A DNA stretch of 64,000 bases from Asterella californica (GCA_036924285.1 JAYKYS010000007.1:3534001-3598000); one strand, 5' to 3'; counted from the first letter of the stretch, positions 44,712 through 58,555 are shown. Notes: generated by a model not told the origin, from the sequence alone. Program-made: numbers and translations.

Positions 44712-47700
44712 CTGGGATACGAGTTCTTTTGCCTCTTTCAACTCTTTATTGTCATGTTGTAAAGATTGATATTTGCTTTCCAAATTGCGCATTTTCTGCA
44801 TACATCAAAAAGAAAAAGTCAGATGACCTCGATGTTTTCAATTATATCTTGAGTATAGAATCTTAGACTATGGATGAATGAGAGCAACCTCTTTTTCGTC
44901 CTGGACGTCAGCTTGTAAGCGTCGTTTCTCTTCATCGACTTTTTGATGTTTCTGAGGCAAGGCAGGAATATCTTTAGGCTTTCCTGGAATATTTAGCTGA
45001 GGATTAGTTGACAAGAATAATGAAAACTATCCCACACTCTTAATTATGCAGAATCATTTTAATCACGTTGTTATTATAGAAGAGTTTTATGGGGCAATAA
45101 CCAAGTAATATTTGAGTTAGAAAATCGAAACGTAAGAAGTAAGGTATTACCAAAACACGATATTGAATGTGTTGTCAAACTATTAAGTTTGAAGCTGCAT
45201 TACCCAATGTAATTTCTACATGTACCTCCATGTACTCCTTGAAATCCATATGAAGTATGTGGTTGTGATCTTCAAGCCTTCGCATCTTCTGTAGTGGAAA
45301 TATAAATCACTTTATGTCATTTCTTCATGTCTACTTTACACGAGAAAGAAGCCATGAATTCAAAGACCAATTCAGTGACATCAACAAACAAGTCTAGCAA
45401 GTTCATTAAAGTTCAGATCTGTTTGATGCATATCACGTAAGATTTTCCACTAATAAATAAAAGTCTATTCTCAAGGACTCACTTCGATCTATTTGTCTAA
45501 ACCACACCAAATTATATCTTATGTATACAATAAATAAAATATGATATTTAAACAAAAAAGCTATGGAAAGTTTTAGAAAGGTTGTTTACATTAAACTTTT
45601 TTAATTGATACTAAATATCATATTTTCCAAAAATCATTTCAAAAATTACTCAAAGACTAACCTATATTCATCTCACACATGTTTAACAAAATTAACTAGT
45701 GAACCCCAGATCTGATTTGGAGTTTTGCTATAAATTTCTTCTCTAGTTTACATCCTTAAGTGACAAGCTTAGTACTTTCACCTCATGAATCTCTTTCTCC
45801 TGACACTGGAATAGTTGGTTATTGTAATCAAGAACTTGTATCTTCTGCATTGGAACGACATATAAAACCCATTCTGTGAATAACTGTTGTCTAACTGAAT
45901 CTGAATCTCAAGTTCATGTTACTGAAATGCAAAGCATGTTAATTACTCTGTCAACTAGACAAGAAACCCCAAGGAAGGAATAAGCTTACCTCCTCCATCT
46001 CCATAACTTCGAGTCTGAGCTGTTTATTTTCATCTCTTAAATTTTGAGCTGTCTACAACAGAAAAGTCCACCAGTTACTGGTATGAATATAATGTCAACC
46101 ATATTCATATGATCTATATCATGGTGTTATCCCTTTCCATAATGACCAAAACTAATTTATTGAGAAAGCAAACCGAGCCACATATATAACGAAGAAAGAT
46201 GAGAGGCAACCGGACAAAGGAGTTTCTAGCATTTTCTCCGCTTGTCCTCTTCCCCAGTTTCATCAATCAATGTGGCTGTGATACACGTTTATTCTTCTCT
46301 TGCCTTTATCTACAAGCTGAAGATGCGTTTTATTTGTATGCTCTCTTCTATCCTACCTCGGAAGGGATGTGCAGTACTTAAAGTATAAAACAAGCTCCAT
46401 GAGCCAACTGATAGACTATGGATTGGGCAAGTGCATGTCAAAGTTATTTCAGTTTCCATACTGATTCTAGAGATGTAGATGACTTGGAGGATATCTAGAG
46501 ACTGAGTCACGATAGAAGATAGTGAAATGTTAGCACCTCACCTCTTTATAGCTCTGCAGCTCGAACTGCATACGTTGAATGCTTTCTTCCATGCTTTCTC
46601 GTTCCTGTATTCGCAGAAATCATCTCGTTATCATAGTGATTCTAGAGATGTCACTAACTCCAAGGACCGAGACTGAACCCACTGCAGAAGGAAGTACATA
46701 TTGGATCCCTCACCTCCTTGTAGTGCTGCAGATCAAACTGCATGCGCTCCCTGTTTCCTTCCATGCTTTCTAGTTCCTGCGTTTGTAAAGCTGATGAGAG
46801 AAATCTTCAGCTCATTCATTCTCAGCCAAAGTTAGAGAGATACAATAAATCCATCGAGTCAAGGAAGTACAGACTTTTGTTTTCTAAGTCACTAACGTGT
46901 TTTTTCTTACATACTGACCTAGACAATATATATTCACTTGTCCCATATATATATATAGTTATACCTTTCAGCGTGCTTATTGTTTTCTTATGTTTACTTT
47001 TATGTTCAATACTTAATTCTTCCTTCAACAAAATTTGAACGATATCCAAAGCCCCGTGTAGCACACATCTTTGACTGCACATGTGTGTCAGTAATATTTC
47101 CATATTCGGAAGTCGCCTTTAAGACTTATAATGGGAACACTTTTGTTCTGTTAAAGTTTTTTTGGGCGGTTGAGTTCGGGATTCAGTCAGTATCTTGGTT
47201 TTTACTTGTATGTATTGTTCTTGCTTGTCTCGCAGGTGCTTATTCGAGTCGTCTAAGCTTCGCAACTTCTGCAGTGGAAGAGTTCACTTCGAGTGAGTAC
47301 TAAGGTTATACTAAGTATCGTCATATCAGTTCTAGAAAGAATTAATCTATCAGTTTTGTGTATTATTAGAAAAGAGGTTGTGGCAAATACCTCTTTATGC
47401 TATTTCTCTTTCTCTTCGAATTAAAGACAATAGTTGAGGTATCTCAAATTTTATCCTTTTATAATTTTCTAACTCATGCCAATATTTGTAATAGTCAAGG
47501 AAGAACTAAAAGAAGCTGTTTGGTCCTCTTCAAAAGTTCCTTCATAGTTAAGGAATAACTATGTCATTCAGCATCTTCATATCTATACGTTATTCTCTCA
47601 TGGAACTTGCAAGAGCTGATTAGTGTCCTCATGCTATATTATCTTACCGCAGAAGAGTAACTAATGTGTAGGTCATCACCCGTTCACTCTGTAACTATTA

Positions 47701-49968
47701 TGTTGCATTAACACAAGTCTCTGAAGGGAAGGATAACGTGTGCTGGCATACATGTTTAGAATACGATATTGGAGTTAGAGGGTGGATTCTCTAGAAATTT
47801 AGAAATTAAGAAATGTCGGCTTAGGATAAGATAATAGGTTAGATGTCAGATGGAGCTACTTGCGTAACAACATGCGAGTTCTTACGTTCCATCCTCTATC
47901 TGCTCAACTCGGACAAGATGAACTAACTCAAGCTTCCAATAGACTCAAATAACATGAATAACTTTCACGTAAGAATGAAGTTCAACTCAGCAGCCTTTAA
48001 TTCAAAATATCAACCGGAATTACCAAATTTGCTTAGAAGTATGCTTAAGAAGATAACTCTTTATATTTTGCTGATAACACGAGATAGTAAAATTATATTT
48101 TATATATAAAAAATCATTTTGGAAAACCAAAAAATAGTTTATATCAACATATATTTTGGTTTATAGTTTATAATTTATCTGTAAAATATAACATTTAGTT
48201 TAAAACTTGTTTAAAAACTAAAAGTGGTTTATTTTAGTTTCACGATTAACTGGAAAACTGAAATAAAAAGTTCTACAAATTCTTTTTTAACTTAAATATA
48301 TCTATAACAAATTGTTGTAGTGAACCCCCTAGACATATGTCTATTGGAGTCGATACAAAGTTATGAACAAATGTCATTCATCATTCTTATTAGCTAAAAG
48401 GACCAAGCCCTGCAGATTAGTTGTGTGTTAGTTCCTCTTTATGGTTCGCTAACTTCCTTGAGGTTATGTAAGTTCGTTCCAATCGAAGTAATCATGATTT
48501 AATTATAACATTAATTTATTACCTAACTAATCATTACACATTTTCATCGGCACACCCTCCTGTTGTAAAATAATTACTAACTCCATTCAGAATTGTTAGC
48601 GCACATTCAACCCCTGTTGAATGTGCGCTACCTCTATAGGAGAGAGTGGTCCTTGAGAACATCTAGCATTCTCGAAACTTGTCAAGTAAAAACTATAAGA
48701 TTTCAACACCTGCCATCGAACTGTTGACTTAGCTTGGAGGTGTCAAATGATTTCGGCTATGAGACGTTTGGTCATGGTGGCGGTCTGTACTGATCAGTCT
48801 GGGTTTACTTCGTATTCTGACAGGGCATATTAAACCTAGAAACATTGGAACATAACTGAAAGTTGTTTCATAGATAAGCAACATTTCTATTGCAACTGCT
48901 AAAGAACGATGAGCATAATCAAAGTCGAAGGAAGTGTAGAAGCGAAACGCGATTTGAAGGATGTTGGACATAAACTATGGCATTTATCTCCTCGCGGTTC
49001 ACTTAAATGCTTCAGAATGAGTTCCTGGAAGTTCAGACTCATCCGGAGCACTATGACTTGCAAGATCAGGAGAATCTGACTGAGGATGTGAGGATTAATC
49101 TTTGGGATTCTATGTGGAAACTCTAACTTAAACAATTGCAAAATTGATTCTCAAACAGATAGTCCAAGAGAAAGAGAACATTTGGCTCATGTGCGAGTTG
49201 ATTGATCGCCATCTGAATAACAAGCTCATATGGAGGTTGCTATTATTCGGTTGGTGAAAGGAATAGACTAAATTTTTCTTTTTTACTTCTTTAAACCTTC
49301 GGAGTTTCTGTACTACCGTAGTGCAAAACCAAAATGGCGTGGTATTTTCAGATGGTCAAGTTTACTGGTACATCCTTGAATATACAGTAACGAAGGGAGT
49401 ACATGCAAAAGAAGTCAGAAAATTTCATTAAAGGTTTCCTGATAAACATCAATTTTGTCATTGCAGTGTCTAAAGTTAACCTCCGCAACAAATAACATAA
49501 GCATAATCATGTTAGTTACCTCAACATGCTGTTTAAGTTCCTCTTGCATGCGCTTACTGTCATTTTCAAATCCTCGTATTCTCTGAGATAACAGCAGCAG
49601 CTCATTGTGTGAGGAATCACTGAATTCAACCTGTCCATTTGTCTTCGACAGGCTGACGCAGATATAGTCGATCCTGTCAAAGTTCCCTGCCTGAATCCAA
49701 ATTGCTGGAAACGCTTACTGCTACTCTCAATGGTCATTGTCACGAACAAATCCTCGTGACCCACCAGTTTCAAACCTACTATAGTTTTTCTAACTGGTAT
49801 CGGACAACATCACATTGGATAACAAACACATGCATGTGAATCTCAAATTGGTAAAAGCACCTATATCTAAAACGGAGAGGCGGAAAGAGAACTGAAACCG
49901 AGTACCTTGTCGTGTTCCTTCTGATCTACTCGTAAGCAGTCAATGGTATTCTCATGAACGTGTATTTT
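44712..49968 (-). CDS. Coiled-coil gene, 63-nt micro-exon series
   Basis: In transcription order: 49906-49968, 49520-49582, 47206-47268, 46714-46776, 46542-46604, 45990-46052, 45782-45844, 45226-45288, 44889-44951 (all 63 nt) and 44712-44795 (84 nt). Each 63-nt exon encodes 21 residues, three heptads; the 84-nt one encodes 28, four heptads. All are phase 0 with AG/GT borders. Many start K-x-x-x-L/V-x (KIQVLDYNNQ, KLRSLDDSNK, KMRRLEDHNH) and end near K/Q-x-E. Exons 46714 and 46542 are tandem duplicates of each other (ELESMEGNRERMQF, ERESMEESIQRMQF). One further exon near 46966-47024 (EELSIEHKSKHKK) is possible. The product is a long parallel coiled coil. Confidence 0.85.
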
Positions 49969-51317
49969 CTGCACTTCCAAAATGAAAACCAACGGTAGAA
50001 GGCATCCTTTTGCAAGTTGTAGCATGGCCTCTTCACTTTTCAAGATAGATTACAGTTTGATTTAGAAGTAGAATGCGTTCAGATTAATTGATTATAGTTT
50101 CATAAATATTTCTTAGCGTTTGCATCCAACAAAAACAAGATAGGGATAGTGTTACGCTTTTCATAAAACTTCTTTAAACCACCTTTAATATTGTCCTATT
50201 TTTGATCCAATCATCATGTTCACAGAAACGCAATTCTTGGCTATATATATGTTTATCAAATTCTGTGTCATAAAATTATATGGTTTTATTTTTGATAGAG
50301 TGTGATTATATATATTTCACAGGCTCGGAGTAACTGTAGTTTCAGTTTGTTTGACTGTGTAACTAACTATGTTGGTCCAAATTCCAGAGTTTTACTTAAA
50401 TAGTACTATCGTGTGATAGTTGCAAAAACTTTAACTTGTGATCATTGAACATATGTGCAACCTTCTGGACGATTTACAGAGCATGTTGAGATATTTGTTG
50501 GGTATATCATTGTTATTAAGTCAAATTATGTAATGATAAGTAGTCAAATGATCTCTCTCACCGGGTGTGAATATTACGTATAAACTTGCTCAAGGTTCAT
50601 TACAGTAATAATTCATGAGCTTAAAGGATGATCCAATATTTTTTTAATGGCTTAAAAAGAGTTGAAGAGATTTGATCAGTCAGATGGTCAATATTATTTT
50701 AAGGCATATGAGACTGCATAATGAAAGAAAGACGATGAGCTTCCATGTTTGGTGATTGAAGTTTTTTTTCATTTTCAATAGGAAAAAGTTTTGAGGGAAA
50801 GGTAAGATTTTGTCTTAAAGAGTTTTAAACAAGATTAATAAATTCTTGATAATGTATGTTACTTTGGTAAACTAGTAATAACATGTACATTTCTTAAGCT
50901 CTTCAGAACATTTATCAGTTTCTTAATTACAGATATCACATTGAGTTATATGATAAATATCAAAATTTCACCAAAATACGAAGAGATAACAATTTATCAA
51001 CCGATATATAAAATTTATAATAAGATCTTCAATGTTTTACCACCTATAGTAATTTCTGAAACCAATTCAGTAATATAATATTTCCATACTCATTGTTCTT
51101 TCTAAATAAGATTGTAAGTCAGAAACTTTTATAATCACATTTGTTTCTCATCATGTATGATATGTAATTATTTTGACACCTCGTTATAATAATTTGGTTT
51201 CGCCTTCTTTCACTTCGTAATCACTTCCTGACTATGTAATTACCCAGAAGTTATTTTAATACTATATTATGGGGCTAAGATAGCTAATGAAGAGAAAACG
51301 TAACCATAAAGACATAC

Positions 51318-51999
51318 CTCTTCATACTCTCGGCCTTTCGCTCGCATTTTTTGGTTTTCTTCCTCAAGAATATGCGTTTTCTGCAGCTAAATTAAAATTC
51401 TTAGCTTTTATCATAATATATATACTATAGGATTATGTGTTACCAGGAACTTAGTATATTATGGACTAATATGGAGTTAAGATAGTCAACGAGAGGAATG
51501 AAACGTAAACATAACCATAAAGGCATACCTCTTCATAGTCTCGGCTTTTCGCTCGCATTTTTTGGTTTTCTTCCTCAAGAACACGTGTTCTCTGCAGCTA
51601 AATTAAACTGCTTAGCTATCTATCATAATAGATATACTATGGGATTGTGTGTTACCAATAACTTATTATATTATGGGGTTAAGATAGTCAACGAAGAGGA
51701 ATGAACTTCAACGAAGCATAAACTAAACCATACCTCTTCATACTCTCGGCTTTTCGCTCGCATTTTCTGGTTATCTTCCTCCAGAAGATGTGTCTTCTGC
51801 AGCTAAAATAAAATGCTTAGCTTTTCATCATAACAGATATACTATAGGATTATATGTTACAATTAACTTATTTCTATATTACTGGGATAAGACTGTTCAC
51901 GAAGAGAAATCACGGATAAACACAACAATAAGCATATACCTCTTCATACTCTTGGCTTTTCGCTCGCATTCGATGGTTTTCTTCTTGAATATGTGTTTT
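51318..51999 (-). CDS. Four tandemly duplicated coiled-coil exons
   Basis: Exons 51940-51999 (60 nt), 51734-51796, 51529-51591 and 51318-51380 (63 nt each) encode near-identical segments ending MRA-K-x-R/Q-x-YEE. Examples are LEEENQKMRAKGREYEE and LEEDNQKMRAKSREYEE. The flanking introns are also alike ('agctaaaataaaatgcttagctttt', 'gttacca', 'agatagtcaacgaagagg'), with a period of about 205-211 bp. Exon plus intron was therefore duplicated as a unit, repeatedly and recently. All are phase 0. Confidence 0.9.
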
Positions 52000-52744
52000 C
52001 TGTGAAGAAATTAAAATGCTCAATTTTTTTATCATAAAAGATATATACAATGATACCTTTTCATAATCACATAATTAGTTACCTGAAAATTAATTTAAGT
52101 TCAGCAAAGTAAATGTCATCATATTTAGTCCAGAATTTTATGTTATACCTTTTCTTGCTCATACATGAAATACTAGAAATAGACCATATATAAATTTATG
52201 CTAGTTCGTAAGTAATATACATCTTATTTATCTAACATATCTCCATACACTATTATGAAACATACTGAATTTAATTCTTATAACTAGATAACTTTGACAA
52301 CAAGCTTCTTATACTACAAAAAATTCCGCATTTATCCATCACCTACTGATTCCAGAATCAGTAGTTACAGTAGATGATACTAACAAACGTTGGTTTTTCA
52401 CTATATATATATCGTTTTTCTTCACTTTGGTCATTTGATATGAACGATTAACAAGGTGGTGGGCAGTAGAATTACGAGGTATGCATTTGGTACACCAAAA
52501 AGTGAACATAGTGAACGAGACAGGAGAATTACTGAAACGCACAAGCACAAACAATATTTCCCATTTTTCTTTTCTTCTTGTGAAATAGACAGATTGCGAA
52601 TGCATAACAAAAGTGAAACAAGCCAGGTTACGAGAACAGTACAACGACTGCAAACTTTTGATTTTTCAGTTATAACATTTTCTTCACTTATCATTTGATA
52701 TGCACCACTAAAAATGAAGGGAAGAAGTCGTGGTTAAAGCTCAC

Positions 52745-53512
52745 CTCCTTGCTCTCATTACGCAATTGTTGTGCTGTATCTTGAAGGTCTAGGATCTCCT
52801 GAAACAAGAATGGACACGTGGAGAGCAAGATGTTTATAGCGTTACAAATAACTCACTCGACACGGCACGTTATCGATTGTGGACTCTGGAGCACAGTCAA
52901 AACTCTCCCTCGGACATGAACGTTGATCTGACTTGCCATTAAAACGTATTATTGGCAACACTATCCGCACAAAATAAAGACCAAAACTGTCTACATATGT
53001 TCAGTAACTCATGACAGTCCAGACATCATACAAGATCAGTAATGTGTGTCAGTAACTGGTACCTTCTTGTGTTGCAGTAGCATCTCTTGTTTCTGCGTCT
53101 CAAGCATCTTTGTCCTACCTCCAAATCAGAACACAAGTTCTATACAACTCTTATGAATGATTCCTACTAGCAAAGTATCATTCATGTAAAATATGAGTTG
53201 TGATGAATGATCAGATCATTATCCTTGTGATGTCTCTCAACCTGCAACTTTGAAAGCAGATAGACCTCACTGTGCTTCAACAGAAACTAGGTTTGATTTG
53301 ATGGACTGCCGTCAAAACTTCTTGCAAGTTTCAAGGTCGATGCGATTAAAACTTTTATTGACTAACTGTCATCACTGATCAAAACCTTTTCAAACTAGTC
53401 ATTCACACTCTTACTTTGTCTCAAATTTGTTTATGGTCTCGGATTGCTCTTCCAAGAGCTTGGCTTGTTCCTCTGCGACTGCAGTGCATTTCGTTATCTT
53501 GCCAGACAAGTT
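52745..53512 (-). CDS. Coiled-coil gene, exons before the duplicated set
   Basis: Exon 53415-53512 (98 nt; NLSGKITKCTAVAEEQAKLL, LEEQSETINKFET) splices to 53063-53114 (52 nt; TKMLETQKQEMLLQHKK); phases 2 and 1 restore the frame. It then splices to 52745-52798 (54 nt; EILDLQDTAQQLRNESKE). From here on every identified exon is phase 0. These are ordinary coiled-coil segments and mark the change from irregular exon sizes to the regular array. Confidence 0.82.
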
Positions 53513-53880
53513 CTGGCGAGAGATGTGTGAGATCAGTTTCTTTCCAGCATTTTCTCGTCATGTGCTTTTAGCTCAGAGAGAGAGCTGGTAAAAGCAAGTT
53601 GATACGATACAGAGGCAAGTTAAGAGTCCATCTAACAACTGGATGGATGGACAAGAGAAAAGGTCATCTAAAGTAAGTCAATCGTACTAAGTCAATCATA
53701 CTTCCGAAATTATTGGAGGACGCTTACTTGTTAGATACTGTTCTACATTAACCAGTGACTGACACCGAGTCTGTTCTTCACCAGAGAACTCTAGCACATT
53801 GAAAGTCGATTTACGTTCTTTAGCATGGATGGGGAAACGTAAGTATTAGTATTTGTCCAACACCGAAATGCAAGCATGGA

Positions 53881-54859
53881 GCATACCATCAACTCATGGA
53901 CCGCATGATCCCGCTCTTCTCGTAGCAATCTCAGTTGCGACTCCCTGCGTCTCACACGAATATACCTCTAAGAGAAATACACGAGGACGGCAGTTGCAGA
54001 CCCCGTCCCTTACTCTCTTCTATTAGACCTTCTAATTAGGTCTAATACGGTCGTTACAGAGAAAAGAGATTTGAGCACTTGCACACGAAACACAAGTTCG
54101 AACAAATTCACTCAGTATAATTAATATATTATAGGCAACTGACAGGAAATCATCATGAAGCAATAGAGACAATCAAATGCAATCACACACTTCAGCAGCA
54201 ACTTCTGTGAGAAGACAACTAGAAGCCAACCTCTGGTTGACGCTGCCTTTCATCTCTCTTGCTAGCTTATGAGCTTGACTGCTTCCACCGCAAGAACTAT
54301 CCGAAGCCTAACATATTCCAAGGCTGGTTGTCATTCTCAAGTGGACAAGACAACGTTTTCAATCAGGAATATCCGAGTTCCTACTGCAGAAATAGTTGTT
54401 GCAACAAATTTCAGTGGACCCAGAATCGTGCTTGGTTCTTCAAATCCTGCACAAAGCAGTGATGAAACACACCTTCAGAAGCAAAGCGCCTACATAGTTG
54501 GGATGAAATCCGCCTCTTGCGTAGAAGTTCGCCGATATGTCATGTCTCCGCCCTCTACATGAATCTTCCACCCGCATATTTCCTTCTTGGCGACGCTGTA
54601 TCTACTCTAATACGCAGATCAAAGCTATTCAGTTGCAGAACTTTTCGCTTAAATGTCTCGAACTCACTTGTATCAAATGCAAACAGTTTCATGTACTCTT
54701 CTCTTGCGAAAGACAAATGAGCTTTTCAGCTATAACCGGAGCATCAATCCAGTTTAGAAACTGCAGCTCTTCTACTAAGTCTGGAACGAACTTCTCCCAA
54801 GGAAAATCAGCAGAGCTTGCACTGCGCCGATCCCGACTGTCATCGAGTTTCGAGTACAT
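53881..54859 (-). CDS. Likely N-terminal part of the coiled-coil gene
   Basis: A frame from ATG 54859 reads MYSKLDDSRDRRSASSAD and FVPDLVEELQFLNWIDAP. It continues in the next frame as SFAREEYMKLFAFDTSEF and VLQLNSFDLRIRVDTASP. Further pieces are EEPSTILGPLKFVATTISAV with GTRIFLIENVVL, and LAREMKGSVNQ. The last can splice (donor after CAGAG, acceptor before GTATATT) to an Arg-rich helical exon at 53888-53970 (ESQLRLLREERDHAVHELM). Frame changes at about 54727 and 54340 have no room for introns, so there are indels, assembly errors or a decayed 5' end. The start is tentative. No family recognised. Confidence 0.5.
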
Positions 54860-55217
54860 GTTGTAACATATACCTGTTCTCTAGGGATGGGGTAACTTCA
54901 CCCTAAACGTGGTTACAGTGAGCGTGACTACTTCAAATCATTAGTTAATCTCGATTTCACCAGACCAAAACCCCAAGAGTTGCGGCAGTAGGGCTCTATC
55001 AAGGCAGCTACTGTTCTAAGTGATCAGAGACCAACATATGCTGGAGCTGAACCAAGCCAAGGTGTAGTAGAGCAATTCTGAGGAGCTCGTCCAGTTCCAT
55101 ACAATGTTCAATTCCGTCACATCTGCGTTGATCAATCTTAGTAGAGTCCCTTTCTGGGACATCTAGTTAGTTATATCTTAGTTGGACGAGAGTTGTAAAG
55201 TTATGTGCGTATGGGGA

Positions 55218-56290
55218 CTAAAGTTGATTTTCGCCGGAGAACGATGAATACACAGGAAGATCAATGACCTTTTCTTCAGGCGAAGTATCGTTCAGATCGG
55301 CTTGCATTTCTGCTCTTTCGATGCTTTCGTCGAGAGACTCAAAGTCAGAATAATCATACTCCGCGGATGCCATCTCAGCATGGACACCGTGATGTGTGAC
55401 CACTGGAGAATGGCGGGGATAAAGTTTTGGGTGTCCTCTGACTTCACTCGAACTTGCTTCCTCGATCCGGACCCGATGTCCCCGACGAGTATTGGAAATT
55501 TTACATCGTCGAAGACCAGAGGTTCCAGTTGCTCCATTGCAATCCACAGCCCGAGCATGCGCACAAGGCATTGGTCCACCGCTCACACGCGCAGGTGCGA
55601 AAAGCCTTGTAACTTGGTAACCTAAGAAACTGGAGAAAGGGGATGATTAGACCGTCTAAGACTTGATTTGTACGCTAGATACCCGCTTTGAGATTTCCTT
55701 TCTTGGCCAGAGATCAGGGCGGTTTATCGACGCAATGTACTGCAAAGTTCCCAACTTCAGGAACAAGTCACAGCTGTCTCCAGCCAAACCTTCCTTCTGG
55801 CGGAGTGGTAGACACCTTCCGGTTTTTCAGCACTTGTAGAGTACGTGAAGATCGAGTGCTGCCAGAATGCAAAAGACACATTCACGTCCAGCCACTTATT
55901 CTGAGACGAATTCATAAGCGAGAACCGAACCAGACTCCTTCGGGGCAAGGTTCAAGAGATCTCTTTGCGTCTACATCCTACAGGTCAAGTTAGCTCAGCG
56001 TATGAGCGATCAAAGTGGATGAAGAACAATAGTTCGCCTTGTGCAAGGACCGAGGGTGCGCCCGGGAAGAGTTTACTACTTTCGGACCTCTCTACGTTTC
56101 CAGCAGGCTTTCGAGCGTAAAAACGCCCGAGTCAAATGTGAACAAGAGCTTCGGGCGAAATCATCCAACAAATTTGCCTCATGCTTCAAGGCCACAGCCG
56201 CGTCTCTAACCAGCAAGATTCGAACCACGAAGGCAACACGGGAAACACACTCGGATGAGAGCAGAACCTCTGCGGAGGCTCCTTAGCCGC
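55218..56290 (-). CDS. Unrecognised minus-strand coding pieces
   Basis: Three segments look coding. The first (about 56078-56289) includes VLLSSECVSRVAFVVRILLV and LKHEANLLDDFARSS. The second (about 55670-55800, AG at its start and GTATCT donor at its end) includes GDSCDLFLKLGTLQYIASIN and RPDLWPRKEISKR. The third contains FDDVKFPILVGDIGSGSRKQ in one frame and the acidic SAEYDYSDFESLDESIERAE, ending at TAG 55218, in another. The segments are consistent with a multi-exon gene that ends just before, or continues into, the coiled-coil gene. I cannot settle exon borders and recognise no family. Confidence 0.4.
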
Positions 56291-56489
56291 AAACGAAGAA
56301 AGTTTGAGATTCAAGTTGATATGGGGACTCGAGCATTCTCTTTCCTTTCAACGTGTCTCGTAAGGAAACATGCTGGATGTCAAGATTCCTGCTACATAAC
56401 ATATTGGGCACAAGAAAGAAGCCCCGGTAAGTGTTTGCCGATACAGCGCGCAAAGAGCAAACATCACCAAAGGGAAAGTATCCAGAGGA

Positions 56490-58490
56490 AAAAGACATAT
56501 ATCTTACAATATACATGTATTTTGTAAGATACATGTATATTCACCTCATGTACACTTAGAAGGGCGGATTGCTTTGGATTAATTTATGACCTAACCCTGG
56601 CTTAGAGAATAAATTAATGTTTAGATGAAATCACACTCTTTGGTGAACAGTGTCTCTGACTTATGCTCTTGACAGCGCGTGAGTAGGCATTTGACTTATA
56701 GGTTCATTTCGGATCTGTTACAGTTAGTAATATGTAATTGGTTGTAAATAATAGTTATGAATAAAATCGACTTCTTAAATCAACTTATCATTTTTTTTTA
56801 TATAAAGCTCACGTAATTTTGGATAACAGACAACGCAGTTGGATGTAAAAGGGCGTGGTGATTCTATATTCAAAAATTCTAGAAAGCCTTCAGTTGAATT
56901 CAATCAGCAAGGATCAAATTAAGTAGTACCGCGCTCCACGTTAGAAAATTAGCGGTCACAAACGTGAGCAATCAATACTGAACTTCTGTACAATCATCTG
57001 TCACGTCATGGTACATCAAGAAACTAGCTATGCTTGTAGGGCTTTTCTTTGATAACTGAATTCTTACAATGTTGAATTGAGTTGTAAGGCTTTTGACACC
57101 AACCTCATCCGTTCCTTGATTCCTTAAACAGATGCCCCTTTCCGCATCCGTTCGTACTTATAAGGTGTGTTGCAATTCAAAAGCAGTTTTACTGGTTTTA
57201 GATAGTGTTATACCAATAAGATTATTCTAATTATATTAGAAAACTTCAAAGTATGCTTTTTATGCAAATTTAATTGAGAAGTGATATTTTTAGCTATTGC
57301 GCATTTAAGAAAATAATGGAGAAAGTTCCATGTAGATCTATAAGATTAGCATCCAACAATCGGTCTACTTTACATATGTTTGTATATCTGAATTACATGT
57401 TACCTTGGCGTATGTGCTTGGAACACCCGAGCATATGAAGTCTCTAGCTATACATGTATCGTCACAGAAACTGATTTTACCTACAACTCCACAAGAAAGA
57501 AGAAAAATACTAGAGTCTATGGAGTCAAATTGAAACAGAAGAAAAAGAAGTGATGGATTCTCATGATGCTTACTCTCTAGCGTATAAAGAGACATACATC
57601 AGGTATAAGAGTAGAAAATATAAACTCTAGATAAGAAGAACAATTTGAAAAGACGTAACACCCACAAAGGTTAACCCATGTATACTAGCAATTTGTATGA
57701 CAGCTGAGATGATACACTGGAGAAAGAGAACAACACAAAAATTGGAAGAGCTCGTGCCATCAGTCGACGTGCTCATTCTCAAACAACAAGACAAATAATA
57801 CCATATATACCCCATATATGCACATGGACTGGAAATGGAAAAAAGCTACCCGTCGTAGCACTTGGTACATGGTCATACTTTTTCATTTTCGTTCTTACAC
57901 TTTTGTGTCCAACAAGAAGATCTTTGCAATCGTTGCAAATGGAGTTGCAAGTATATCCGAGAATGCTGATGATATCTAAAATGATGAGAAACACATCTTG
58001 ATCAAATTGGGCTTATCGTCTATGGGAGAACATAAGAGATAAATTTACGCATTCTTCTTAAATCACAACTCTCACTAAGCATTTTAGTCGTAACTAACAC
58101 AAAAATATTCCTGGTGGGAGCCCCACAGAAAACACGCAACGCTGTCACTTTTTCACAGGTCTACGAGAGAATGTCATCTACGGCTCGAAAGAAAGAGAAA
58201 TGAACTCTATATGGACTGCTGATTCAACAGATGGAAGGAAAAATGGATGGAAAAATTTTGGGGTCTGTGAACCAGTCAATTTGACAACGCAGCATATTTG
58301 AATTTAGAGTGGCAGTACTATCAAGCGAAAGCGGGTTTCAGGAACCCCTCCTGCTCTATGCAAGAACAATAAAAAAGACGACAGCCGGTATGATAGATAA
58401 AAGAAACTCCGTTTGACTTCAAACCGGCAGGAAATCAGCCTGCCAGTTTGACTAAATTTTCCAGACGTCAAGTTCTCAGTTACCAGAAAA
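56490..58490. other. No supported gene; one hairpin
   Basis: ATCTTACAA/TTGTAAGAT arms (about 56500-56530) form a 9-bp hairpin. A minus-strand piece near 57870-57975 (CNSICNDCKDLLVGHKS, then a GTAAGA donor) looks faintly coding, but I found no partner exons. Confidence 0.4.
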
Positions 58491-58555
58491 TTTAAAAGTT
58501 CAGGAGAACAGCTGATAACTCTTCCCTCTGCTTTCTCCTGAGCGAGCCCACTTCC

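Noticed and set aside
46822..47103. 93-codon minus-strand frame
   Set aside because: Only the short EELSIEHKSKHKK part could be an exon of the coiled-coil gene; the rest reads through intron.
54259..54866. Overlapping plus-strand frames
   Set aside because: They are antisense to the minus-strand coding pieces at the N-terminal part of the coiled-coil gene.
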